Part shown: in pieces, positions 37,626-49,200 of the stretch
Layout: each line of letters starts with the position of its first letter
Position numbering within the stretch: position 1 is the stretch's first letter
DNA from: Dicaeum eximium
Taxonomy: Eukaryota; Chordata; Aves; Passeriformes; Dicaeidae
Assembly: GCA_013396995.1 (NCBI GenBank)
Contig: VWZP01005252.1
Location: 277,129-341,128, forward strand
Direction: 5' to 3'
DNA length: 64,000 nucleotides
Position numbers and translations under genes: made by a program
Notes under the pieces: generated by a model
Databases searched by the model: none
Seen by the model: the letters and a program-made list of their open reading frames with translations, nothing else
What the model was told of the DNA's origin: nothing

Positions 37626-39952
37626 TTGCTCTGCTAAGGGTAAAATGATGCATTGACAGAGGGCAGGATGCATATTCACCTCCATTCATCCCTCCTGTTA
37701 CCCATTTCCTTCCAAATGTGAGGATGCCCCGCTCATTCCCACCTGGTGAGGGGTGTGAGGTGAATTCTGTGAGAGGGGCAGGTGAGCCCTGGCAGCACTC
37801 ACCTGTGCTTTGGAAAGGCACAGAATGTGGAAACCACTGGCTTTTCCCAGACCTGCTGCTGCCCTTCACATCACCTTGGAACAAATGTGTACCGATCCCT
37901 CTTCCTCCCCCTATTCCTATTCCCGATCCTGTTCCTATTCCCATGCAAATACCTGCATGCCCTGTTCTCCCTCCCATCCCCACGTTGTTTAATTGCTAAT
38001 TTACATGGTGAATTCCACAATTTAAAAACCAGCCCGAGGGCAGGGGCGAAGGCACAGGGTGATATTTGCAGAGGGATGTAGTAAAGCCCTGCAGACTTTG
38101 TGCCCATCTGAAACCAAACAGTTCCAGACTGGATTTTGGGGGACCCCATGTGATGGCCATGAGCAGTCTGAGATACCCCACATCGACCCTGGTGAACTCC
38201 TCAGCTGACAGAGAAAGGCTGCTGGCAATTTAGTTTGTTTTTTTTTTTTCTTTTGGCCTGTGTGGCTTCTGATGCCTCACTGGAGGTCAACATTTGTAAG
38301 GAGTTGAAATCTCTGATCTACTTAACTCTGCAGGCAGACCACTGCTGCCTACTGACAAAGCATTCCTAGGAAAGATTAGGGTTTTGGTACTCTTTAATTA
38401 GGGAACCAGGGAGAATTAGAGGCGTGACTGCATCCAGGAGCTGCAAGAGAGCCCTCTCTTGTCTCTACTGTGGGAACAATTTCAGAGGATTTTGTCCTGA
38501 ATGTGGATTCAGAAGTTAGTCCCAAAACAACAATTACAGATCTGTTCATGACAACAGATAAACTGGGAGATAAAGAGATTTGTAAGAGCTGTTTTTACCT
38601 GCAGTGGCACTATCCAGGGAGAAGTTTCTTGTCCATAAACATTTATCTTGCACTCCAGACCCTCCAGCCAAGTCCCCAGGTGGATTTGTTGCCCTGACTC
38701 CAGCACAGCTCCTGTGGCTGCCCCCAGTGCCAGGCACAGTGAGCACAGCACACTGAGCAGCTGTTCAGCTCCTGGGTGTTCAAATACTCTGGGCAGCTAT
38801 CAAACCCTCTGCTTTATCCCTGGTTTGTGACTGAATTGCAAACCCATTTTTATCCCATTTAAAATCACTCTTGTGTCTTTTAAACAGTAAGTCACCTCTG
38901 CAAAGCTCTATTCTGGCTCCATATGAGAGGATCAAGAGAGATAGAAGGAAGATGCTGCCACTTCAGGGCAAAAAAATCCTAAAATAAATCCCAGACTGAT
39001 CCAATTGGCTAGGGTGCAGATTCCTGCTGTCCACCTACACAAGCCTCCTGCCCTTGACGGATTGATTTTGCCTATCTACTGATTCTGTGGATGTTTTTTC
39101 AAAAAACCAAAGGGAAGCCATCTACAAAGAGAGCTGCTGTCACTGGGAAGTTAGTCATTAACAGCCAAATGTCTCCCAGATAAGACAGAGATGCTGCAGC
39201 CCCTCCAAAGTTTGCATGCCATTAGAGAGGGATGTTGTGATGTGACAGACACAGGGATTTAAGACAGATCTTTTCCTTGCCCAGGGTCCCCTGTGCTTCT
39301 GTGGTGTTTATATGGGATCACTGAGCTATACCAAGCGTTCAGTATGAAATGCATGAAGTACTATCCACATGCATCACCCGTCAGGAAAGATTAACTTTTC
39401 ACTGCACAGCAGCACAGCAATACTCCCAGGGCAAACAAGGGCTGCCCAGACAGAAATGTTTCTTTTTCTCCCTCATTCCTCTCATTAAAACTGTGGCTGG
39501 CTGATGGAAAAGGCTTACCTAGCACTGAGAGGAATGGCCAGGAGCTAATTTGCTTCAGGAATCGACTCTTTGGCAGTTCTAGACAGAACAGTGGTTTGAT
39601 GGCACCTTAAAAGTGTTTAAACAACTTTGCTGAATCAAGTCTGAGTCCAGAATTAGATTAAAAACATAACTGACCTGGAATTTAATGGCACTGATTTTAT
39701 ACTTTAGCATGTGGATAAGCAAAATGTCCCATCTGTTTGTCCCCTAACAGGGTGCCAGAGCCAGTCACAACCTCATGATTTCACTGTCAGGATTTCCTTA
39801 GGCCCTGAATTTCAGCTGTAAACAAGTTTGCCACTGTTGTCCTGGAGGATATAAGTTGGTTAGCTCCAGGTCCAGCTGGGTTGCTGGGTTTGGTGTCCAT
39901 CCCCATGCTCACAGTGAGAGAAGTCCAGCTCCCACTCCTGCTGTGAGCACGA
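37626..39952. other. Intergenic, no gene seen
   Basis: Contains a pyrimidine-rich CCTATTCC-type degenerate repeat at about 37890-37945 that ends in a perfect octamer ATGCAAAT (37943-37950). Elsewhere there is unique DNA with a T run at 38239-38250. No gene is supported. Confidence 0.5.
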
Positions 39953-40183
39953 GGATGGACAGCAAACCCTGCTGTGGGGCTGGAGCTCTCCCCCACACCC
40001 CCCAAGAGCCTGGGGATGGACAGCAAACCCTGCTGTGGGGCTGGAGCTCTCCCCCACACCCCCCAAGAGCCTGGGGATGGACAGCAAACCCTGCTGTGGG
40101 GCTGGAGCTCTCCCCCACACCCCCCAAGAGCCTGGGGATGGACAGCAAACCCTGCTGTGGGGCTGGAGCTCTCCCCCACACCC
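39953..40183. repeat. 61-bp-unit minisatellite, about 3.8 copies
   Basis: The unit beginning CAGCAAACCCTGCTGTGG recurs at 39960, 40021, 40082 and 40143. The first three copies are identical, and the fourth matches until it diverges at about 40184. The unit is GC-rich and contains the CCCCCACACCCCCC stretch. The period is not a multiple of three, so each copy is read in a different frame. The 110- to 155-codon frames on both strands over this array are therefore repeat artefacts, not genes. Confidence 0.96.
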
Positions 40184-42059
40184 TCTGAGGAAGAGCTGGA
40201 CCTCTTGGCATCGCTGTGTCCCACAGCATCCCTGCCCTGCCCTACTGACCCCACTGGGTGTGTTTAATGGGCTGGTTCAGGCAGGGTTAGTCTGAAGAGA
40301 TTGCCACATTCCTTCTCCTGGGCCATGACCCCTGAGCAAGTGTAAAGTCCCCACTCAACAGCAGCGTTGTTCCCTCTGTTTCAGCAGAGGATGGTCTGGT
40401 GAGGGTGTCTGCTCTGCTCAGCATTGCACATCACCTCGTTGGAAACAAGGCAGGCAGTACCCATGAAATGAAAGGGCTTCAAACAGCCTGGGGAGGAAGG
40501 ACTCACATGGCTGCTGGTTCAGAGTGCTCCAGGAGAATTGGCAGCATCCTCTTTAAAAACACAAGCAAGGCTTGCCTGCAGCAGCCAGGTGCTGGTTCCT
40601 GCTCTGGCTGAGAGCTGATCTGACTTCAGTGACTTCAGTGCAAAGAAGTGGCTGCTGAGGCTGCATGGACACCAACAAGGAGAAACCACTCACAGCAAAA
40701 AGTTGTTTTGCTGTCTCTGGGCCTGGATTCCTCAAAAGAGCCCAGTAAGAGTAAGAGATGTTTTTCTCAGTGCAGGAGCTGTGGTTTTACCTCCTGTGTA
40801 TCTCAACTAATCTAACCACAGCATGTTAATGAAACTAGACCTAAGAGCATACCCAACAATCAATACCAGAATGCATCAATATTATGCACCACAGACCTCA
40901 CACTCCTGTTTTATATGCTTGTTTCCATTTTGCAGTGCCATTTTCCTACACAGGACACCCAAGTGGAATGATTAACTTCACTTTAAAACTCTAGCAATAC
41001 ATAAAGATCCCCTTTTGGGGGATATTTTAGTGATGATTTGCTGCAAGTAGCCATTAAAACAATTTAACATGTGGCATTTCAGAGCAGAGTTAAAAGACAG
41101 CAACCTCGAGTTCAAAGACTGAGCTGGTGCTGAGCTGCTGCTTCCACAATTAATGTGCTTCTTTCCTCAAGCAATAGAGGATGGAAGCAACTTTCCAAAG
41201 AGAAGGAAAAGCACTTTGCAGTGGCAGGAGTTGCAGAGGGAGAGGAGGAGTCAGGGGAAGTTTGCTCTTTGCTGCCCTTAATCCTATTATCTGTAGAAGC
41301 ATCACAAAGTGGCAGCACAACAGCTCCTGAAACAGGCGTGGAAGAAAAGGCTGTGTTCTCCTCACACCCTCCTCAAAAGCTAAACCCATCTTTTTCTATG
41401 TTGTTGTGCAAGAGCTGCTTCCACAGAGAGCACAAACTGCCTGCCATTGATGACAGCCTTGGATACCTCACTCACTGCGGCAGAAACAGGCACACCACAC
41501 TTTGCTCCCAGTCTCAGGAGGGAAGGATGATCCTCAGGAACCACGACAGCTATGCAGAGCAGGGGTCTAGATCATGCTTTCTCTGTGCTTTGCATCTGGA
41601 ATTTATTTATTTATTCAGAGTAATTTTATACTCAACACAAGGTCTAGTGTTCAACCTGAGAAAGGTGGGGCACCTTGGCTCTAAATACCATTTTTCTACT
41701 TTATTAGAGGAGAGAGTTCTTCTTTTGTTCAATCTTTTGTAGTTCACCTTAAACAGAGTAAGTTCCTCAGACATTACTGCAATCTCATTGTACAAATATA
41801 ATGGTGAAAATTAAAATGCACTTAGAAGGACAGAGGCAGCTCATTTTTTACATTTGTAATTCCAGCCCAACACTTCAAGTACAAATCCTCCAGCCTGTGG
41901 AATGAGGGCTCAGTGTAAGACACCAACCACCAATATCAGTGTACTTAGCTTGATCTGCCTGGTTCTGGATGCAAACATAGAAATAATGCAATAGACTTCT
42001 TTGCTTCAGCCACATAAAAACATCCCCAACCAAAGGGGAAAAAAAAAAAGCTACCACCA
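40184..42059. other. Intergenic, no gene seen
   Basis: Unique DNA. A 195-codon plus-strand frame at 41155-41742 has no recognisable domain, and its codon composition changes from mixed to AT-rich half-way, which argues against a gene. Two copies of TGACTTCAG lie at about 40621-40640. An A run lies at 42040-42049. Confidence 0.5.
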
Positions 42060-42440
42060 AAAGTTGACTAATTTTTTTAAAGAAAAAGGCAATTTTTCAC
42101 ATTTTAATAGCTTTCATTCCATGTCTTAATAAATGCATGTTTGTTGATTTGTGTAAGCATGATGTAGGATTCTGCAAATGAATGTAATCTGCAACAAGGG
42201 GATAGCTAACCACTAGCTAACACTTTTGAGTAATGAATCCCTACTGTATCAGATGGACGCTATTCATAATAATTCCTTGCTTTTCTCATTTTGTCGTGTA
42301 CAGTAGCGATTAATCAATTTGCAGTGTTATGTCACCCGCAACAAATTGCTAGCACCAAGACAAATTTATTGCTTTATGATAAAAGAACTTGTTTAGGTAG
42401 AAATAAATTAAATTTGGGGGTTGTTATTTGAGCTTGATGT
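42060..42440. promoter_or_regulatory. Candidate conserved non-coding element
   Basis: A strong enhancer-like block. It includes TTAATAAATGCATG, GTTTGTTGATTTGTG (forkhead-like), an inverted pair GCTAACCACTAGCTAAC near 42207, ACGCTATTCATAATAATTCC, TTTTGTCGTG, CAGTAGCGATTAATCAATTTG (42302-42322), GTTATGTCACCCGC and GATAAAAGAAC. CpGs are retained in an AT-rich setting and there is no coding frame. It is among the best candidates in the window for a conserved developmental enhancer, pending comparison. Confidence 0.42.
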
Positions 42441-43475
42441 TTACATATATGACCCGGGCAGCACAGGCCAGCAGAGGTAAGGGTATCCAATTATAACACG
42501 GGTGTTTTGAGGATAGTTCAAAGAGATGCAAAAGCAAAAGGTGTGTTTGCACAGCCAACTGGTCCTTGAAGAGTGTGAGCGCTTCTGGGAGCTCTCTGAG
42601 CCACGACTGAGGTGTTCAGGAGAATTTGGGAGGATTCTCAGGGAGCAGAGTTGGGCACTCAGTGCTCCTGCCATGTGGACATGGTTTGAAGCGCTCTGGG
42701 GGTCCAGAGGAGAAACATCTCCAGGGCCCCAGCAAACAGCACCTCCACAGCCCCTCTGAAGGTGGTGCTGCTTTGTGGGAAGGGGCTGAGCAGGGAGAGC
42801 TCTGCAGGGAAGAGCCAGGGGGGTCTGGTTACCTCTTTCTGCAGCCATCAACCCCCCAGGCACGGGCAGCAGACAAAGGTTTGGTGCTGGATGCCCCGTG
42901 CTCCTTGTCTGCTTCCACTCCTGCAGCTGGGTGCAGCTCTGGGAGCCCTTCCTGAGGCACTGGGAGGAGAGGGACAGCCTGGAGGCTGCAAGGGCTAATT
43001 AACCTCTAGCACTCAAAATGCCCAGTTTGCTGCCTTTATTTCATATTCTTTATTTCTTTTTAGTTTCCTTCAGCCTTTGACAGGCTCCAATCTCATATTA
43101 GCTGCTCCTCCATAAATCTTACTTTTGCTCTTACTTTCTCCTTCCCATTGCTGCAGAAATCACTTTGACTCTTTCCCCCTGAGTTAAATGCTGCTGTTAC
43201 TTCTCTTTCTTTGCTTATTTCTTCCACTTTTGCTTTTTCTCATTTCTCGTACTCCTGACCAGGCATTTTCTGTAGCTCTGGATAATACCTCTCCCTTCCC
43301 TGCTACTCCCTACTAATCTCCTTGTCAGGCTTCTCCTGAATCATTGCTGCACCATCCCAAAAGAGTTTAACTGAGATTTCTCCTGGCTGGGACTGCAAGA
43401 ATGAGAAAACCCAATGTGTCAAAAGGTTCCTTCATTCTCACTGTGGGAAAGGTGACCCTGAAATCTTGGGAAAAC
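42441..43475. other. Intergenic, GC-richer then pyrimidine-rich
   Basis: The stretch 42550-43000 is GC-richer, with frames on both strands of 77-140 codons and no domain. The stretch 43020-43330 is T/C-rich on the plus strand. Nothing supports a gene. Confidence 0.5.
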
Positions 43476-43565
43476 GGAGAGGAGAGGAGAGGAGNNNNNN
43501 NNNNNNNNNNNNNNNNNNNNNNNNNAGAGGAGAGGAGAGGAGAGGAGAGGAGAGGAGAGGAGAGG
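43476..43565. repeat. (GGAGA)n microsatellite with assembly gap
   Basis: Tandem GGAGA pentanucleotides on both sides of a 31-base run of N at 43495-43525. The true length of the array is unknown because the gap sits inside it. The frames across it contain X and are artefacts. Confidence 0.97.
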
Positions 43566-45879
43566 GATGCTCAGTGTCTGGGTGCACAGCCCTTTCTCTG
43601 GAGGTGCAGGAAAACCTCACAAAGGGCTGTGGTGAACAGGGAATAAACTTCATCAAGTGCTTGTAGAGGTGTGAGGGCACCAGAGCTCATTCACTGAAAA
43701 TCCCTCAATTTTTCCCTTTATTTCAGGTGTATAACCCTGTGTAAGTGTTGATCCCACAGAGTATCCACACAATTTGAACATGAGCGTGGGCAGCACCTAA
43801 AAAAAATCATATAATCCTAAAATTCAGGCCAAATCCAAGTTTCACCAGGCTCTGAGGGTTCATCCAGATTTTTGCCAGTGTAACTGGTCTCAGAGGGTTC
43901 TAATGTTAGTCAACAACAGCACAGTAATGGTCTATTAATTAGCCAGTTTCTATCACACCCGCAGAGCAGTTTTATTACCCATGACTGCAGCCAGCAATCT
44001 GCCCTCAGAATCAGGTGAGGGAGTGTTCTGCTTGCTGAATTGTCCTCATCTCTGACAATATCTGATGAAATCAAATCTATTCCATACAGCTTTCTCACCA
44101 CCAAAAATTCCTGAACCAGGGATTAAAAAATACAAAATCCCAAATAATTTGTTTTAATACATGATCTCCAGGTGGTTGAAAGCCTCCTACAAACTTACAG
44201 CAAGAGAGTGCTGGGAGATTGTCTAAATTTACAAAGTTTTTGGTGTAAAAGAAGATCAAATATTATTATTAGTTTTTAAATTGCATTATGAGAGTTTTGC
44301 TGACACAACCCAACCACAGCAACATCACCCCAGTTACTGTGAGAGGTGTGTGGTAGGCTCTTTTTTATGTTCCAGTGAAAGGTGTAATTGGGGCATGTGG
44401 ATAAACATACCCAAATTGATTTTAAATACCTGGCAATTTAGCACAGTGCTACAAACACCTCATTGCTCTTCTCCTGTTCCCCCATCTCAGAACTGCCCCA
44501 GCTCCCAGGATTGAGCTGGATCTGCCCCAGTGTGAGACAAGAGCTCTGCACATCTCCCTCTGACTTAAAGCACCCCTTATGCTGCCTAATATTCCCTTTA
44601 CCAACACAAAATGAAATATGAGGCTCTGGATCTCTCTTTATGTTTAAAAAGTTACATATTTCAAGTATTAACACCTACAATTTTAATTGATTTCTTGTTT
44701 TAGGAAGAGGGTAACAATAACTTTTAGACTGAAAAACCAGGGAGAGATTAGTGAAGTACAAAGAAAATCTCAGTTTATTCAGTCAATTAATTGTCAATAT
44801 TAGGTCCTGTAAAATAAGTAAAAAATATGTAAAGCAGGTTTATCCTTATAAACATAAGTGCAAAGGGGAATGTGCTGTGTTATTCTTCAAGTGAATCAAT
44901 ATTTTGACAAAGCTGATATTTACACTCACACATTTCAAACCCTTTGATGCCCATGTGGGACCTGGCCTCACAAACATGGGCTTCCAAATGCATATTCATT
45001 AACCTCAGAACTGGATAATCCAATAAATGAAAGAAAGAAAAAGAAAAAAAGAAAGAAAGAAAAAAAAAACACCCACCCAATGCTGTGGTAGCATGCTTAT
45101 GGAGTCATTTATTGTAAACATGATCCAAGTGGCTCATTCCAGACATGCTACTAAAAGCTTAAAAACCACTGGCATTGCTTAGCCCCAAGTCAAATCCTGC
45201 ACAAAGGAAGGGCCTTCAGGCCAAGCCAAATGGAAAAAGGGAATTAGAAGGATGTTACTCATTCATTACTGCCACTTTAATCACTTAGAGGTCCAATTAA
45301 GTATAAATCATTAGTATTAAGTTACTTTATCCAGGACTCTTTCTAACACACATGACTGGGTTTGGAGGGCTCTCGGTGGCTAGATGGAGCGTGAGCTGAA
45401 AAAGGCAGTCAGATGTTGGGTTCCCCCCTCCCTTTCCCTTTCCCCCTTGCTATGAAATTGATAAATGAAGGCAGCATTCTAGGTGCAGCAGTAATTTCTG
45501 TGGTGCAGTCAAGTGCTAGGTCCCTTGTCTCCTGCGAGCAATGAGGCCAGCGTCCCCTGTAATGCCTGAGCCTTCCCCTGGGCTGCCAAGGGCCGCGCCA
45601 GAACCAGCCACGCTTTCATTTCCATGCACAAATCCCCAGGGCAGGAGCCCTTTATTCATTAACAGACCCATCCTTTCCTGAGCAAAGAGGCAGAGGGAAT
45701 AGCAAAGCCAGGAGAGAAAGTGGTTTTCATCCCTTTCCTGGTCTCTGCCCGCTGTTACCGCCTGAATCTCTCCTGAGCACCAAAGTGACTTTGGGGCATG
45801 TGAAAAAAATGATGCAATAGCACCTTGTAAGGTCCTTTCCTCTTCTCTTGCTTTTGCCCCCCAATCTTCCCAGGGATAA
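43566..45879. other. Intergenic, AT-rich, with GAAA repeat
   Basis: Mostly AT-rich unique DNA. A degenerate (GAAA)n purine tract occupies about 45027-45070. The stretch 45090-45350 and the pyrimidine-rich patch near 45420-45450 are followed by text with retained CpGs (CTCCTGCGAGCAATG, GCCAGCGTCCCC, GGGCCGCGCC at 45530-45600) that may belong to a regulatory element. No gene. Confidence 0.5.
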
Positions 45880-46260
45880 AATTTCCCCAGTGGCCTGGAT
45901 CACAGTCTGGGAAGCATATTTCCTTCTAATCGGTTTTACAGCTCTTTTAAAGTAATATGTCAGATCATTTTCTCCATATACATAGTTAATGAAAGTAACC
46001 CTACAAATTCATTTTAAATAGATGGAAGTTGTTATAACCCTGATCTGGAATTTATTACATTCATTACAATCTTGCTGAAGTAGGTAATGTAATGGACTAT
46101 TACTTTTATTATCTTTTTAATCCCTCAAAATTATTAGGAACTGACTAATATTTGGCATCACCCTGTTAATGTTTAAACAGAAATTGATATCTTCATTCAT
46201 CTAATAAATGATGGGATCTTTTTTCTGCAAAAGAACTAAAGCTGGTGACTCTTCTTTTAA
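45880..46260. promoter_or_regulatory. Candidate conserved non-coding element
   Basis: AT-rich and repeat-free, with a dense series of words: TTCTAATCGGTTTTAC, AAAGTAATATGTCAG, TAGTTAATGAAAG, TTTTAAATAGATGG, TTTATTACATTCATTACAATC, GTAGGTAATGTAATGGAC, TTTAATCCCTC, GGCATCACCCTGTTAATG and GTTTAAACAG. This has the look of a long, deeply conserved enhancer core. No coding frame. Inferred. Confidence 0.4.
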
Positions 46261-49200
46261 ACTGAACTAGGCTGAAAGATTTCTAAGTAAAATCATAAAC
46301 TGACAAGATGATAATTTTATTAAATCAGCTCTTTTATCAGGTTATGAGAACATTTTCCAGAACATTTTCATGGCTCCTGACTGCCCAGAGCACAATCAGA
46401 GCCCCATCAGCTTCTGTGAGGGATGGATTCAGATTTTATTTCAGCAGTCAGCCCATTGATACGGCTTTTTTCCTGCTGACCAACAGAAGCAAAGTACTTC
46501 ACAAACCTCCTCCCAGCTGAGATAAACTTTCTCACACTCAAGAGCAGTGTTTTCAAGATTAAATGCTTTAAATTGGCCTCCCCAAGCCATCACTTTTTTG
46601 TACATTTCTGTGACACAGTGTTCAGTCCCACCTCTCTGATTCCAGCAGGATGTGATAATTCACAGCACAAAGGTGCAGGTGCTTCCTCCTGCTCTCCTGC
46701 TCCCTGCTAGCCACACTTACAGCCTCACTGAGTGCATTTCCCTTGGCCCTGGAGTGAGAGCTGGGCATTGCATCACCCACTGGTGGCCTCAGGAGCTCTG
46801 GGGGCTGTTGCAGGTGACACAGAGGTGGCAGGGGCTGTGCAGGTGCCACTGTGCTCACAGAGTGCAGCGCCGCGTTTGGGCAGGGGGAAAGCTCGGTCTG
46901 GAAGGGCTGAGGTGGTGCCTGGTGCCATCCACCACGTCCCTTGGGGCCCTGAACTTTCCACCAGCAGCGATGGGGACACAAAAGCCCTACCTGCAGCTGG
47001 TATCTGGACAGGAATCTGCACACACTGATCTCCCTGGAAGAAGCTTCCTGCTCTGGGAGAGGATTTTGGCCTTCAGCTGCTGGGGCAATGCCTAAGGACA
47101 GGAGCAGGGGTTGCTGTTTTCCGTGAGCCCCAGTAAACTGGGACAGTGTCACTGATCATCACTTGCAGTTGTGTCGCTGACTCTGCCAGGAGTAGAGTTT
47201 AATTCTGTTTGAGCAGTGGTTTTGCTCTTCCATACAAAATCTATCACCTGGACATTACCTGTGGCTGAAGCTTCCCAAAGACATCTAAACTGCAAAGTCC
47301 TGTTTTTGGGAATTATTTAGATAGAGACAGTAACAGTGCAAACGAGTTTCTGATGGGATTAGCAAAAGCACCTCGATTTTATTTTACATTGATGATGATG
47401 AAGGTGCTTCTGAACATAAAACACCTATTTGTACTTTTGGAAAGCTTTAGACACCTTGAAAATGAGGAGTCACTTCTAAAATTACGCAAACAAATCTGGC
47501 CCTTTGGCACTGCCAGAAATGTTACTCAGCATGCAACCTTTGAAAATATCCAAATTTTATTTTAATATTTTTAATCTGTATCTCACCTTACAAGTGCTAT
47601 TAATATTCATTATTAGATTAAGGCCAGAATGAAGAAGACAAAGAGTTCTTTACAGTTTATTTGGAGTAAAACCCATGTTTTGCAGCACAGTGCAAATGAA
47701 AGACAAGAAAATTTCTTTGGGCAATAGCCCTAAAAACAGTTACTGGGATATATGTGCTCATATACATTAGAAAGACCTTTTTATTAGTATATAGGTGACA
47801 AAATGCACAGAGTTGGTGGCATGATAAAAGAACTAAAGAGGGAACTCACAGCATGGTTTATTTTTAATTGAGATGAAAAATATGAAAATTTAGAGGCAAC
47901 CCTGAAAGAGAAACATTTTCTGGAAATTGAACTGGCTGAAATGAATATTAGATAATAGGTATATTCACAGAAATAAAGAACTCTGAGACAAAACATGAAA
48001 GGCAAGTAGAAAAGTGCCAATTTTCAGTGAAAATGATGAAAATGTTAGCAGGAAGAGCTTGCTTGGACTGTGATTATGGGAGTTTTGGGAATCATGTAGA
48101 AACAACTTTTACCTGCAAATATTCACATATTCAAATATCACTGAGTGCCCAGTATTGGAGAGTAGCTGGGGTTACAGATGCAGCTGGGCTCTCTCTGCTG
48201 GAAATGGTGGCCCTGGGCCAGTTTGCACCAGCTAAGGACCAACATAATCATGTTGTGCCCTCAAATGTCCTCTCAAAGTTCAATCACCATTTTTATCGTG
48301 TAGAACTGAAGATGCTGTAGGTACTGACCAGAAAAATCTCTGAATCATATTGGTAGACTTGGCTTTTAGACCTGACAGCCACCAAAGATGTGGCAGAAAG
48401 ATGCTCTTTCCTGGGACTTCTCTACTCCTAAAAACATTTTAAAAATACATGCCTTTTGTGTCTGCCTACAAATTGCAAAAGATATGGAAATGACTAGACT
48501 TTGGTGGCTGGTTCACAGAAAATCAAGTCTTTTTGATGCACATTAGAACCAATATTTTCTTGTCTCACATTAGTACAGTCCCTGCTTTATGATCTGGTGC
48601 TGAGATGGACTAAAAGGAGCAGAAAGGGAGCAGAGGAAGAGAATATCTCCTTTTTTTTTTTTTTTTGTATTCCTAATACTGCTTTAATAAGACTGAAAGT
48701 CTCTCTTTTTCTCTCCTTATAGCCCTACAGCAAATAAATGGAGGTGTCAGCCCAACACCCTTGTAGGTTTAAACTGAATGGAAGTGTCCTTTTGAAAAGC
48801 TTGTTCTGTCTGACAGTTCTGAATGTGCTCCTATTGCAGTTCCTTTGAACACCCATCTTTTCTGTGTTGGTGCTCTGCTGACATGGCTTTTCGTTGAGTT
48901 AAAGATTAACAGAGTGCTGTAGAATGACAGGACTTTGTGATAACTTAATTGCATGAAACATAGTTGTTCCTATGCAAATCAGAGAGTAATTGGTCACTAA
49001 GAAATTACTCTGCCTGTATAAAGATGGCAAAATGGATTTTGGACACACATGGGGAATAATCTGTTACCTTTTATCATACTTGAAAAACATAGTTCATAGT
49101 TTTTATGATGAGTGTTAGACATGCATTTCATGCCATGAAAGTATTTGATTACGTACATTAAATATCAAGTCTGAGAGCTCTAAAGCCTCCTTCATTTTAA

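Noticed and set aside
39787..40295. Frames of 86-155 codons with internal protein repeats on both strands
   Set aside because: They are translations of the 61-bp minisatellite, whose period is not a multiple of three, so the repeat is seen in every frame.
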